A DNA stretch of 64,000 nt from Blautia luti (GCF_033096465.1 NZ_AP028156.1:3614501-3678500); one strand, 5' to 3'. Shown: positions 25,397-34,790, counted from the first letter of the stretch. The notes: a model not told the origin generated them from the letters alone. Program-made: numbers and translations.

Positions 25397-26059
25397 TTTA
25401 TGCCCTGCTAACCAGGCATCCATTCTGTCAAAATATTCTTCGCAGATTTCTTTCATTTCCGGCACTGCATCTTTACCGCTCTCATCATAAACTCCCAGCA
25501 CCACGAATCCAGCTGTTTTCGCAGTCTGTGCTGCATGAAGCGCATCTTCCCAGATGATTGTTTCCTCCGGCTTACTTCCCAGAAACTCTGCTGCTGCCAG
25601 ATAAATATTCGGTTCATCTTTCCCCGATCCAATCTCTGTGCAGGTAAAAATCTTTCCAAAATAATCTGCCACACCATTTCTCTCCAATGCAGCTTCCGTC
25701 AGAGCTTTATTTCCAGAAGTAGCTACCGCCATTTTTATGCCCTGTTCCTCAAGCCACTCCAAAGTTTCTTTCACTCCCGGCTTCAGAACAGCTTCATATT
25801 TATAGAAATTTGCTACAATCTTCAGCACATCCTTTATAATTTCCGGTATTGTCTGTTTCAGATCATAGGTCTCCTTCAGATATGCAGCTCCCTGCTCCAG
25901 ACTCACAGAATGGAGCGCTTCTTTCGTTTCCAGTCTGCTCTTCAGCCCCAGACTGCTCAGATACCGCTCACCGATATCATTCCATACAGGCATGGTATCC
26001 AGCAATGTTCCGTCTACATCGAAGATCGCAGCTTTTATTTTCTTCCGGTAATCTTTCAT
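25394..26059 (-). CDS. HAD-superfamily phosphatase (beta-phosphoglucomutase-like)
   Basis: A 221-residue hydrolase with HAD motif I FDVDGTLLDTMPVW (about 14), motif II VATSGN (about 113), motif III Lys in the SGKDEPNIYL region (about 148) and motif IV IIWEDALHAAQTAKTAG (about 168). The helical cap between motifs I and II marks subclass I, as in phosphoglycolate phosphatases and phosphoglucomutases. The substrate is not readable. It lies 1 base from thiE and so may be cotranscribed; some HAD enzymes act on thiamine phosphates or on pyrimidine intermediates, but this is only a suggestion from context. Confidence 0.88.
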   Translation of the reverse strand: MKDYRKKIKAAIFDVDGTLLDTMPVWNDIGERYLSSLGLKSRLETKEALHSVSLEQGAAYLKETYDLKQTIPEIIKDVLKIVANFYKYEAVLKPGVKETLEWLEEQGIKMAVATSGNKALTEAALERNGVADYFGKIFTCTEIGSGKDEPNIYLAAAEFLGSKPEETIIWEDALHAAQTAKTAGFVVLGVYDESGKDAVPEMKEICEEYFDRMDAWLAGHK

Positions 26060-26060
26060 A

Positions 26061-26702
26061 TCATCCTTTCACCATCTCTTCAGAACATTTTTTCAGCTCT
26101 CTGGCAGCACTCTCAATATCCTGCTGTGCAAAAACAGCGCTGATCACTGCAATTCCATCTGCACCGCATCCGGTAAGTTCTTTTACGTTATCTCTGGTAA
26201 TTCCGCCAATAGCCACCACCGGGATCCTGACTGCTTTGCAGATTTCCTTTAATGTTTCATGTGAAACATTTTTCGCATCTGACTTGGTACTGGTGGAAAA
26301 AACAGCGCCTACTCCCAGATAATCTGCACCATGGGCCTGGGCCAAAAGTGCCTGTTCTACAGTTCTGGCGGAAACACCGATGATCTTATCCGGTCCCAGC
26401 CTGTCTCTCACATCCCCGGCTTCCATATCGCTCTGTCCCACATGGACTCCGTCTGCATCAATTTCCCGGGCAATTTCCACATTGTCATTAATGATCAGCG
26501 GAACCTTATATTTCTTGCAAAGAGCCTTGATTTTCCGGGCTTCTTTCATAAAATCTTCTTCATCCAGATTTTTCTCTCTCAGCTGAAGAAATGTCACGCC
26601 GCCTTTCAGCGCTTTCTCTACCTGCTGGTACAAAGTCTCGCCATTAAGCCAGTGTCTGTCTGTAATTGCATACAGTCGTAAATCTTCACTTTTGCAGTTC
26701 AC
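26061..26702 (-). CDS. thiE: ThiE, thiamine phosphate synthase
   Basis: A 213-residue TIM-barrel enzyme that joins the phosphorylated thiazole (the ThiM product) with HMP pyrophosphate. Signatures: LQLREKNLDEEDF (about 40), LIINDNVEIA (about 70), DGVHVGQSDM (about 84), GVGAVFSTSTKSDA (about 132) and VVAIGGIT (about 167). It lies away from the TPP-riboswitch unit and no riboswitch is visible upstream; it is in a run with the Hpt gene upstream and the HAD gene downstream. A near-perfect parS site is embedded in its coding sequence. Confidence 0.94.
   Translation of the reverse strand: MNCKSEDLRLYAITDRHWLNGETLYQQVEKALKGGVTFLQLREKNLDEEDFMKEARKIKALCKKYKVPLIINDNVEIAREIDADGVHVGQSDMEAGDVRDRLGPDKIIGVSARTVEQALLAQAHGADYLGVGAVFSTSTKSDAKNVSHETLKEICKAVRIPVVAIGGITRDNVKELTGCGADGIAVISAVFAQQDIESAARELKKCSEEMVKG
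26253..26268. other. parS-like site inside thiE
   Basis: TGTTTCATGTGAAACA matches the 16-bp parS consensus TGTTTCACGTGAAACA at 15 positions; the only change is in the central CACGTG. It is one of three such sites within 9.4 kb. Confidence 0.5.
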
Positions 26703-26708
26703 GATTTC

Positions 26709-27059
26709 CTAGTCCTCCATCATACGGATGGCATCAGTAGTTTTTTCATACTGCTCTGTCACCTTCGCAAAAAGTTCTTCACATCCGTTTGTATCTCTTC
26801 CTCTCAGCTTCTCTGTAATATCGAAGCTTACTTCATAAAGATTATCAAATCCAAGATTCTGGCATACGCCTTTCAATGTATGTGCAGCACGAAAGGCTTC
26901 CTCTCCGTTCTGTTCCTCCAGACCCTTTTTCAGGCTGGCATAACTTCCATCATCCAGAAATTTCTTTGCAAATTTTTTTATCAGGGCTTCACTTCTCAGT
27001 CTACCGAGAACTCCCTCATAATCAGCACCCATCTGTTCATAACACTCTTTTACTGTCAT
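26709..27059 (-). CDS. Histidine phosphotransfer (Hpt) domain protein
   Basis: A 116-residue all-helical single-domain protein. The phospho-histidine motif is AFRAAHTLKGVCQNLGF (about 47-60), the standard Hpt AHxLKG signature. The ATG at 27059 is chosen since AAGGAGA lies 7 bases upstream; an earlier in-frame start lacks one. It directly follows the large REC-HD-GYP-GGDEF gene and should relay phosphate between a hybrid kinase and a receiver, perhaps that of its neighbour. No hybrid kinase is adjacent, so the donor lies elsewhere. Confidence 0.9.
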   Translation of the reverse strand: MTVKECYEQMGADYEGVLGRLRSEALIKKFAKKFLDDGSYASLKKGLEEQNGEEAFRAAHTLKGVCQNLGFDNLYEVSFDITEKLRGRDTNGCEELFAKVTEQYEKTTDAIRMMED

Positions 27060-27103
27060 AATTTTATCTCCTTCATACAATCTGTTATTTATTTCCAACC
27101 TGA

Positions 27104-29194
27104 TCAATCTATCGGCGATATGGCAGAAAACATTTCTGCCATGGATTCATCATAGAATCTGAAGTCTCCTGTTCCGCTCTTCTTCGCCGCGCTCAGCGCC
27201 TGATCCGCATACTGAAACAGGCTTTCATAATCCATTCCATATTTCTCAGTTCTGGCAGCACCAATGCTTACAGATATTGAAAAATCCCGGTAAAAACCAT
27301 TCAGATTTCTGGAAAGTGTCCTCAGCATTTCCTCGCTACTCTCTGTATACTCCTGGAATACCAGAAATTCATCTCCCCCGGCCCTGGCTTCTACTGCATG
27401 AGTATCTACATTTTTACGTATGACATCACCCACATACCGCAGAACCTGATCACCGAAAAGATGTCCATACTCCCGGTTTGCATTGCTGAAAGAATCCAAA
27501 TCTATAAGCATCAGGATGAATTTCTTATCCGGATATACTTCCAGAAGTTCCTGGATTTTCTTTTTGGCACAGTACTGTGTATATACTCCGGTAACTATAT
27601 CCACTCCCATAATATCATTGATATCAGAGGTGTGGTCTTTATGATCTTCATAAATATCTATGATTTTACCGATGCAGCCCATATATTCCGGAACTTCATC
27701 TTCCGACCAGACGACTCTGGTAATAACATGGTATGTATGCATTTTACCGGATATGTTCATCTCCACATCTGTTTCTATTATCGGTTTATCTACAGAAGTT
27801 TTCCGCATCAGCTGATCAAACCTTTTCATATTTTCCCTGCCGATCACGGTCATAAGCTCTTCATTATCATCAGGCGTAAGATTGATCTCTTTTACCCCAA
27901 GTGTTCTGGATGCCCACTTGGTAAAGGTAAGCATTGCAGGGGAAACTGAATATTCAAATCGCATCTCCTTTGACATTGACACGAAGAAATGATACTTCAT
28001 TCTCTCATATTCCAGAAGGCGTCTCGTTCTTTCTGAAGCTGAAATCTCCTGGGTCTGCAGTACCTCTTCCGCGATATGCTGCGTCTGTCTTTTATTCATT
28101 TCTCCCGGTGATTTCTCCTTCAGCTGTTCCTGTATCTCATCCTGAAGTTCTTCCAGACATTCCAAAAGAAGCGGGTTAAAAGTTCCGCATTCTCCTGCCA
28201 GGATCATCTCCATCGCCTTCTCATGGGAAAAAGCTTTCTTATATACTCGCTCACTGGTCAATGCATCATATACATCTGCCATGGAAACTACTTGTGCGGA
28301 AATTGGAATCTCCTCTCCTTTTAAGCCATCCGGATATCCTTTACCATCATATCTCTCATGATGCCATCTGCATATCTGATATGCAAACTTCACCAAAGGT
28401 TCATCCTTATACTGCTCCAGATTCTCCAGCATGGAGGCCCCGATCATGGAATGTGTTTTCATGATCTCGAATTCCTCTGCTGTAAGTCTGCCGGGTTTAT
28501 TCAGAATCTTATCATCAATTCCTATTTTACCGATATCGTGAAGCGCAGATGCTGTTGTGATCAGAGATCTGTCTGTCCAGGACAGGTTGTATTTGTCCGT
28601 TTTCTGCACCAGACTGTCCAGGAGAAGTCCTGTGATGGTATTGATATGCAATACATGAAGACCACTTTCCCCATTTCGAAATTCAACAATATGACTGAGG
28701 ATATTGATCATAAGACTCTCATTTTTCTCTTTCTCATAAATCTGATCCCGTACCATACCAGCTAGTTTCCTCTGTCTGGCATAAAGCATGATCGTGTTTC
28801 TGACTCTTCGGTACACAATCAGTGCATTATACGGTTTATTAATATAATCAGTCACTCCCAGCTCATATGCTTTCTCCACATATTCCGCTGAATTCTCTGA
28901 AGATATCATAATAACCGGCACTTCTTCGATCCAGTGATTCTTATTCATAAACGCCAGCACTTCAAAACCGTCCATGACAGGCATCATAATATCAAGCATG
29001 ATCAGAGATATTCCACCCTCATACTGATGCAGCATGGCAATAGCTTCTTCACCATTCACTGCTTCTAGAATCTCGTATTCTTTCCCGAGCATTTCTGCAA
29101 GCATGGCACGGTTCATCTCTGAATCATCTGCGATCAGAATCCTGTTTATATCCTTACTCAAATTTTTCTTCTCCCTTTTCACCTTCTGATACAT
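27104..29194 (-). CDS. Response regulator with HD-GYP and GGDEF domains
   Basis: A 696-residue cytosolic regulator. Residues about 15-135 are a receiver (ILIADDSEMNRAML; phospho-Asp in LIMLDIMMPVMDG). About 165-350 is an HD-GYP phosphodiesterase domain (HDIGKIGI and HHERYDGKGYPDGL). About 390-520 looks PAS-like with an alpha-helical link. About 530-690 is a GGDEF cyclase domain with intact RAGGDEFLVF; I see no RxxD inhibitory site before it. Both c-di-GMP synthesis and breakdown are thus encoded on one chain. The first ATG has a poor ribosome site; a TTG 33 bases further in follows GGGAGAAG and may be the real start. An Hpt gene follows immediately. Confidence 0.9.
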   Translation of the reverse strand: MYQKVKREKKNLSKDINRILIADDSEMNRAMLAEMLGKEYEILEAVNGEEAIAMLHQYEGGISLIMLDIMMPVMDGFEVLAFMNKNHWIEEVPVIMISSENSAEYVEKAYELGVTDYINKPYNALIVYRRVRNTIMLYARQRKLAGMVRDQIYEKEKNESLMINILSHIVEFRNGESGLHVLHINTITGLLLDSLVQKTDKYNLSWTDRSLITTASALHDIGKIGIDDKILNKPGRLTAEEFEIMKTHSMIGASMLENLEQYKDEPLVKFAYQICRWHHERYDGKGYPDGLKGEEIPISAQVVSMADVYDALTSERVYKKAFSHEKAMEMILAGECGTFNPLLLECLEELQDEIQEQLKEKSPGEMNKRQTQHIAEEVLQTQEISASERTRRLLEYERMKYHFFVSMSKEMRFEYSVSPAMLTFTKWASRTLGVKEINLTPDDNEELMTVIGRENMKRFDQLMRKTSVDKPIIETDVEMNISGKMHTYHVITRVVWSEDEVPEYMGCIGKIIDIYEDHKDHTSDINDIMGVDIVTGVYTQYCAKKKIQELLEVYPDKKFILMLIDLDSFSNANREYGHLFGDQVLRYVGDVIRKNVDTHAVEARAGGDEFLVFQEYTESSEEMLRTLSRNLNGFYRDFSISVSIGAARTEKYGMDYESLFQYADQALSAAKKSGTGDFRFYDESMAEMFSAISPID

Positions 29195-29314
29195 GTATCC
29201 GTAGTTTACTCATTTTATCATTCTCTCTCTGTTCAAACTATGTATTATTTTATCATACCCTTGGTTTCTTCACAAGTAACCGCGCAGAAAAAGGTCGGAA
29301 ATGAGAAAAAATAG

Positions 29315-29659
29315 GTTACTGTTCACTTTCCAATGGTATTTAGATAATCTATACCCTTAGTCAGTCTTAAGGGTCTAAGTTACTGTTCACAGGTAATATC
29401 CCGCGAGGTGTTTTTTTTGAGCAAAGCTCACAGAAAACCCGAGACATACCGCGCGAATTTATGCGATTAGCATAAATTCTGTGCATCGCGAAGCATGTTA
29501 CTGTGCACGGAGTGAACAGTAACGAGTCTAACAAAAAATTACAAAAGTCTTGACTTTTAAGCTGGAATATGTCAAGTGTTATATATAAATTTTTGTTAGA
29601 TCCTTATAATATTAAATCAGGAGTCGTTATCTAAATACCATTGGAGAGTAAACAGTAAC
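29315..29659. mobile_element. MITE-like element with 33-bp inverted ends and 8-bp target duplication
   Basis: The left end (29315-29347) begins GTTACTGTTCACTTTCCAAT and is inverted at the right end (29627-29659) with 2 mismatches in 33. Both ends are flanked by AAAAATAG (29307-29314 and 29660-29667), a probable 8-bp target-site duplication. The 345-bp interior has no gene but more copies of the TTACTGTTCAC motif (29380-29390 and, inverted, 29511-29523) and a nested stem CTAACAAAAAATTA/TAAATTTTTGTTAG (29528-29541 and 29586-29599). It fills most of the 594-bp gap between the regulator gene and htrA. Confidence 0.8.
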
Positions 29660-29674
29660 AAAAATAGTATGAGC

Positions 29675-29724
29675 AAAAAGGAACATCCGCATATCAATTT
29701 TCTCATTGTATATACGAATGTTCC
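29675..29724 (-). terminator. Terminator of the htrA-like gene
   Basis: GGAACATCCGCATATCAAT pairs imperfectly with ATTGTATATACGAATGTTCC; on the minus strand TTTTTGC follows. It lies 65 bases after the htrA stop. Confidence 0.75.
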
Positions 29725-29788
29725 ATGATTTATATTCACTATTCAATTTACAGTTTCGGCATTCTCTGCTTTCCCTCAGTGAATTCCT

Positions 29789-31282
29789 TTATCTGAAAAA
29801 TCCCTGGCTCTCAAAATACTTAATGAATGGATTGTCGTCATCACTGTTGTCCTGGGAATCATCCTGACTATCGGATTCTTCAGCATCTGAATCATCTTTT
29901 TTATCTTTCCTGTCACTCTTCTTACTGTCGTCAGATGTATCCTGGCTGTCACTCGCATCAGTGTTTTCATCCAGAGTTACTGTTATGGTATCTTCTTTAT
30001 ACTCAGTACCATTCGGAACTGCTACAGTAAGTTCAACCTCTTCACCTGGTTCATAGTAAGAAAGATATTCGATCAGCTGATCAATACTGGAAACGGATTT
30101 GCCTTCGAATTTCGTAATAACACTGTTTGCTTTCAGGCCAGCTTTCTCAGCTGCACCGCCCTCAACTACTTCGTTTACGAAAACACCTGCCGGGATACTG
30201 TACATCTGAACTGCTTCTGAACTTACAGAACGTCCTTTGATTCCCAGTACGCCATGGTCCGCATCTTCCAGTTTATCTCTGGTAGTCTCATTCATCAGAT
30301 TTTCAAGAATATCTGTTACATCAGAAATAGCAATGGCATATCCCATGCCCTCAACTTCTGTAGATGCAAGTTTCGCAGAGTTGATACCTACAACTTCACC
30401 ATTCATGTTCAGCAGAGCACCGCCGCTGTTACCAGGATTGATAGCTGCATCTGTCTGGATCAGGTTTACACCATCGCCTGTATCACTGCTGTCATCTGTT
30501 ACTGTATTGTTGCTGGAATCCATTCTGCGGTTCTTCGCACTAACGATACCAGTTGTTACGGACTGTCCATATCCAAGAGCATTACCAATGGCAACTACCT
30601 GCTCACCAACTTTAAGGTCATCTGAGCTGCCTACATTGGCAACGGAAATGGCATCCATAGTATCGCTGTCAATGTCATCCAGTGATACAGATACAACTGC
30701 CAGGTCTTTCTCTTCATCGAATCCCTTTACAGTAGCTTCTACTGCATTACCATCTACAAATGCTACAGATAAAGTATCTGCACCAGATACTACATGATAG
30801 TTGGTAGCGATCAGAAGTTCATCATCATTCTTACCAACAATGATACCGGAACCGCTACCCTCTACTTCCTGCTCTTCCTGCTGTGGAGCATATCCATACA
30901 TTCCGTACATTCCATAATAAGACTGTACCTCCTGTACAGATTTGGTTGTGATAGATACGATAGATGGAAGTGCTTCTGCTACAATATCAGAAACATCCAT
31001 GCTTCCTGTTGCCTTTGTACTGCTGTCGGATGTATCCTCACTGGCATCTGACTTTAAATCGTTTTCTTCATCTGCTTTCTTCTCAGATTTCGCATAAGTC
31101 AGTTTATTTTCATTATTGGATGCTGCCTGAACAGTGGTTCCTTCATTCCATCCTGTAAGTCTGTTCACGCCTTCGAAACTTCCTGCGGCCAGACCGCCTG
31201 CCAGAACTGCACACAGGCTGAGTGTAAGACCTTTCTTTACAATTTTCTGTATTTTATCATTTTTATTATCTTTATTCATCAT
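29789..31282 (-). CDS. HtrA/DegP-family membrane-anchored serine protease
   Basis: A 497-residue trypsin-like quality-control protease outside the membrane. Residues about 18-40 form the single membrane anchor, followed by a Ser/Asp-rich linker. The catalytic triad is readable: His in IATNYHVVSGAD (about 162), Asp in EKDLAVVSV (about 193) and Ser in INPGNSGGALLN (about 285). One PDZ domain follows (about 345-440, GVFVNEVVEGGAAEKAGLK). The tail (450-497) is strongly acidic with Asp/Ser repeats and ends in a hydrophobic-aromatic peptide. It is monocistronic, with a GGAGAG site before the ATG. Confidence 0.93.
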   Translation of the reverse strand: MMNKDNKNDKIQKIVKKGLTLSLCAVLAGGLAAGSFEGVNRLTGWNEGTTVQAASNNENKLTYAKSEKKADEENDLKSDASEDTSDSSTKATGSMDVSDIVAEALPSIVSITTKSVQEVQSYYGMYGMYGYAPQQEEQEVEGSGSGIIVGKNDDELLIATNYHVVSGADTLSVAFVDGNAVEATVKGFDEEKDLAVVSVSLDDIDSDTMDAISVANVGSSDDLKVGEQVVAIGNALGYGQSVTTGIVSAKNRRMDSSNNTVTDDSSDTGDGVNLIQTDAAINPGNSGGALLNMNGEVVGINSAKLASTEVEGMGYAIAISDVTDILENLMNETTRDKLEDADHGVLGIKGRSVSSEAVQMYSIPAGVFVNEVVEGGAAEKAGLKANSVITKFEGKSVSSIDQLIEYLSYYEPGEEVELTVAVPNGTEYKEDTITVTLDENTDASDSQDTSDDSKKSDRKDKKDDSDAEESDSQDDSQDNSDDDNPFIKYFESQGFFR

Positions 31283-31384
31283 AATGAAGTCTCTCCTTTA
31301 GAACTCTCTCTGTTTCCTTTTGATGCTTCTAAGTATAGAAATGATTTGTGTTCTTTGTGTGGGAAAAATGTGTTTAATTTGTGA

Positions 31385-34117
31385 CTAATTTCTATACATC
31401 TTATAAACCCTTGATGCCTTATATCCGGGAACAAGAAATTTCCAGTTTCCAACCTGGCTGTTCAGGATTTTCTCTGTATATTTGAGGGAACTGGAACTGT
31501 CCATATACCTGAATACATTATAGACCTTTTTCGCCTTTCCATTGCTGGTCTTCAGCCCCAGAGCAAGTCCCTGGGCCACTTCATGACTTTCATCCATATA
31601 ACTGCGAATGATAAATCCATCAATCATAGGGTTACATGCCGCTTTATAGTAAGCCAGTGCCATGGATGCCGCCTGATTTACCTGACCGCCATAAGAAGAT
31701 GAAAATCCCTGTTCAGACAGGAATACTCTTTTATCTGATCCGTAATGGTTCTTCACATAGCTTGTCAGTGCCTCAATATTGTACATGGTAATAAATGTGG
31801 CAGTCTCGCCGCTCTTCGTCAGCAGCGGTTCATTGACACTGGACCAGAATTTCGCCTCTGTCAGTGGCTGGCTGTATGCATGGTATGCCACATTCCAGCT
31901 GATGCCTTTCTGCAGTTTCGATACTGTTGATGCAAACTTATCCAGCGTAGATTTCGAGGTGTAGCATACTGAGAATATATTTCTCTGGTTCCAGCAGTTA
32001 TCCAGACAAATAAATACTTTTGAGCTTGCCCTTGTGCTGCGCACTGCATTATGCAGGCAGCGGAACGCTTCACTGTACATGGAAATATATTTGGAGAAGC
32101 TCACATTTCCTAGATAATAATAACAGCTGGCACTGTTTACTTCATTTCCCAGAATCCAGTTACTGATATAACATCCATTACTGCCGAAGGTTTCCCCCAG
32201 ATATGCAAACAATGCTTCCATCTTCTGTCTGGCTGCACTGTTGTCTGTGTTCCATCCATAATAGGCAGTTTCCCCGTAAGGGCTGTTTGCCCTTCTCAAA
32301 CTCTGGGTGAGTGAACTGTTATTCAGGCTGATCTGCGCTGTCACCTGGATTCCTTTCTGGTTGCATTCTGACACAAGATTTTTGTATCCATACAATGCTG
32401 CGAAATAATATTTCTTCCCATTGTATTTATATTCATTATATCCATATCCTGTATTCAGAATATCCGATGCGAAAAAGTTTACAAATACATTCTTACTCTT
32501 GGTCTCTGTGATCTGATTAATATCTGTGGCCTGGATCCCCTTCTTGGTTTTTGGTATGAAATAAGCCGCCTGATAACTTGCCAGTTTCTCCGGATTACTC
32601 ACATAACTTCTGTTGCTGATCACGGAATAACTGCCTTTGGAATTTTTCGCTCCTATGGCAAATTTACCCTGGATATACTCCGGATGGCCTTTGGTCTTTA
32701 ATTTAAATGTAAGTTTCTGGTTTGCCAGATCAGATTTCTTTATTTTGTCTACTGTTTTTTTCACTTTACCTGTAGCAGAATCCAGATACAGCAGATAATA
32801 ATAGTTGTCCCAGGTTTTCACATACTGAGGGACTGTCGCTGATACACGGATCTGTCCTGCGGAATATCCTTTTACGTATTTCAGTGAAGCCGCTTTGGAA
32901 GAAATTTTTACAACTTTAGTCCAGCGGGCATATAGTGTAATGTTCTTCGCGGTTCCTTTTTTGATAGTGGTGATCTTTGTTTTATATTTACTGTCTGTAT
33001 ACCAGCCGGCGAAATGATATCCGGAGCGGGTTGGTTTTTTCAGTTTCACTTCTGTATTCTGTTTATAGGTTTTCGGGTTTGCAGAATTGTTTTTGCCTCC
33101 ATTCAGTTTATAAATAATCTTATAAGAAGCTGCTTTCTGCCAGATGGCATACAACACAACTGTATCTGAATCCTCCTCTACCCCTGCTGCAGTTTCTTCT
33201 ATATTCTGGTTCTGGGATTCACTGTTGTCAGAAGTTTCTTCCTGCACGGCAGGTTCTGTCTGGGCTGTGGAGTTTTCTGTACTCTGAGCTTCTGTACTCA
33301 AATCGTTGTTCTGAGCTGTGTCTACACCTGGAGTTTCTGAATCTCCTGCTGATACTGCATCCGCGCCTGGGACTGTATTTTGAACTGCGGCATCCCCTGC
33401 TGATGGCTCTTCGGTATTCTCAACTACATCCTCTGCTGACGGTTCTTCAAGATTCTGTACTGCAATCTCTTCAAACAATTCGTCAGCTGTGTTTTCTTCA
33501 TTATCTGTATTTACGTTCTCCGTATTTACATTTTCTACATCTGCCGATTCCACATTACTGTTCTTTAATTCTTCCTCCTGCCCGACTGGCAGCTCTGCTT
33601 CTGATGATACACTGTGCAGAAGCTCCGCTATAGAGTCTCCTGGTTTATAAGAAGTACCTTTTCCATCTTTCTGTGTGTTCCACTCTTTGAAAATATATCC
33701 GCTTCTGGCTGCAGGAGCTTCCGGTGCTTTGGCATCTTCTGCTTTTTCACGTGAAACAGTATAGGTCTTTTCCAGTTTCCCATTACTGTAAAGTTTGATC
33801 TTATAGCCATCCTCTGTTCCTGCCGATTCAGTAATGTCTTCCCCTTCGTTCTCTTTCAGATCCGGGATGTCCTGGGAATTATCATTTATTTCCTCTGCTT
33901 TTCCTGTGGAAAAGTCCTCTGAGCCAAATAAATCTTCTATATTTTCTGCTTCAGTCTCATCGCAATCATTCCCCATTCCATCGTCAAACTCACTGACTTC
34001 TGTTACCTGAGTCTGGGTTCCCTGGGTGAATTCCGCCCCCATTATCGTCTGGGGTATCCCTGATGGCACTGCCATACAAAGCGCCATTGTTACTGCCATA
34101 AGCTTCTTCCAGTTCAT
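31385..34117 (-). CDS. Large secreted protein with InlB-type repeats and a DUF5722-like domain
   Basis: A 910-residue protein starting at MNWKKLMAVTMALC; GGAGGAG precedes this ATG by 6 bases and a longer reading lacks one. A signal peptide and an acidic Glu/Asn/Val-rich low-complexity region occupy about 1-300, interrupted by an incomplete Listeria-Bacteroides (InlB B) repeat, GYIFKEWNTQKDGKGTSYKP (about 140). A full InlB B repeat follows (about 325-400, KIIYKLNGGKNNSANPKTY to ITLYARWTK). The C-terminal 400 residues resemble the DUF5722 family, with a glycosidase-barrel look (SNWILGNEVNSASCYYYLG with a candidate acid Glu; FLSEQGFSSSYGG with a second Glu). A surface glycoside hydrolase is plausible but not demonstrated. 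Confidence 0.75.
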   Translation of the reverse strand: MNWKKLMAVTMALCMAVPSGIPQTIMGAEFTQGTQTQVTEVSEFDDGMGNDCDETEAENIEDLFGSEDFSTGKAEEINDNSQDIPDLKENEGEDITESAGTEDGYKIKLYSNGKLEKTYTVSREKAEDAKAPEAPAARSGYIFKEWNTQKDGKGTSYKPGDSIAELLHSVSSEAELPVGQEEELKNSNVESADVENVNTENVNTDNEENTADELFEEIAVQNLEEPSAEDVVENTEEPSAGDAAVQNTVPGADAVSAGDSETPGVDTAQNNDLSTEAQSTENSTAQTEPAVQEETSDNSESQNQNIEETAAGVEEDSDTVVLYAIWQKAASYKIIYKLNGGKNNSANPKTYKQNTEVKLKKPTRSGYHFAGWYTDSKYKTKITTIKKGTAKNITLYARWTKVVKISSKAASLKYVKGYSAGQIRVSATVPQYVKTWDNYYYLLYLDSATGKVKKTVDKIKKSDLANQKLTFKLKTKGHPEYIQGKFAIGAKNSKGSYSVISNRSYVSNPEKLASYQAAYFIPKTKKGIQATDINQITETKSKNVFVNFFASDILNTGYGYNEYKYNGKKYYFAALYGYKNLVSECNQKGIQVTAQISLNNSSLTQSLRRANSPYGETAYYGWNTDNSAARQKMEALFAYLGETFGSNGCYISNWILGNEVNSASCYYYLGNVSFSKYISMYSEAFRCLHNAVRSTRASSKVFICLDNCWNQRNIFSVCYTSKSTLDKFASTVSKLQKGISWNVAYHAYSQPLTEAKFWSSVNEPLLTKSGETATFITMYNIEALTSYVKNHYGSDKRVFLSEQGFSSSYGGQVNQAASMALAYYKAACNPMIDGFIIRSYMDESHEVAQGLALGLKTSNGKAKKVYNVFRYMDSSSSLKYTEKILNSQVGNWKFLVPGYKASRVYKMYRN
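33743..33758. other. parS-like site inside the DUF5722-like gene
   Basis: TTTTTCACGTGAAACA matches the parS consensus at 15 of 16 positions, with the central CACGTG intact. Confidence 0.5.
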
Positions 34118-34235
34118 GAAATTTCTCCTCCTTCTTGTTTCCTGCCTAACTGACAAAATTATCCGCATTCGCTGCCTGATCATGGCTGCACAACTGATAT
34201 GCCGTTTATTTGGTCAACTCTGTCAGAACATCTGT

Positions 34236-34292
34236 TAGTACAGCGAACATTAAGTAACCGCCCTATTGACTTGTCTGATTTTCGCTGTACTA
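34236..34292 (-). terminator. Inverted repeat spanning the stop of the mutarotase-like gene
   Basis: TAGTACAGCGAA (34236-34247) and TTCGCTGTACTA (34281-34292) are perfect complements with a 33-base loop. The right arm contains the stop codon. There is no clear T-run, so termination is uncertain. Confidence 0.4.
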
Positions 34293-34616
34293 GTTGTGCC
34301 ATGCAAGTCTTCTGCTTGCAGGATGCCACTCTCCTGTCATCCAGTCCACATCATTGGTGATCCAGTCCATGATTCCCAGCTGCCGTGTCTCCCAGGCCAC
34401 TGTTGCTTCTCTGTCTTGTGGTGTTTCATCGATCTCCGTAGTCGTATCGATTTCATCATATCCGAAAATATATCCACCTGCATTCCAGATACTGAAATTC
34501 TTTATCTGATTTCTGTCCAGAAATGCTGTAAGATCCTTCCAGATTTCTCCCAGTCTGGTACGATACGCATTCATCTGACCATCCTTTACTTTCATCGCAA
34601 ATGCATGTCTCTCCAT
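34290..34616 (-). CDS. L-rhamnose mutarotase-like protein
   Basis: A 108-residue single-domain protein. The opening MERHAFAMKVKDGQMNAYRT and the central IKNFSIWNAGGYIFGYDEID segment match the RhaM/YiiL ferredoxin-like fold family, including the conserved early His and the Trp-rich end (WMTGEWHPASRRLAWHN). RhaM interconverts the alpha and beta forms of L-rhamnose. No other rhamnose genes are in the window, so this gene is an orphan; it may act on another deoxy sugar. A GGGAGG site lies near the ATG. Confidence 0.82.
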   Translation of the reverse strand: MERHAFAMKVKDGQMNAYRTRLGEIWKDLTAFLDRNQIKNFSIWNAGGYIFGYDEIDTTTEIDETPQDREATVAWETRQLGIMDWITNDVDWMTGEWHPASRRLAWHN

Positions 34617-34732
34617 AATATAAAAACCTCCCTGATATTTTATGTCCTGACTTATTTCCGTCAGTCTCTGCCATTTATATAGTCTGCATGACCTGCCATT
34701 TCACAGTCGCCCGATCCGTACATATAACAGCA

Positions 34733-34790
34733 AAAAAAATGCTACAATCTTTAACATTTAAAATGTAAAAAACTATAGCATTATTTTACC
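34733..34790. repeat. AT-rich inverted repeat upstream of the mutarotase-like gene
   Basis: AAAAATGCTA and TAGCATTATTTT form the outer stem and ACATTTAAAATGT a nested palindrome. It could be a terminator for lepB read-through or a regulatory structure; no gene is seen from 34617 to 34862. Confidence 0.4.
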
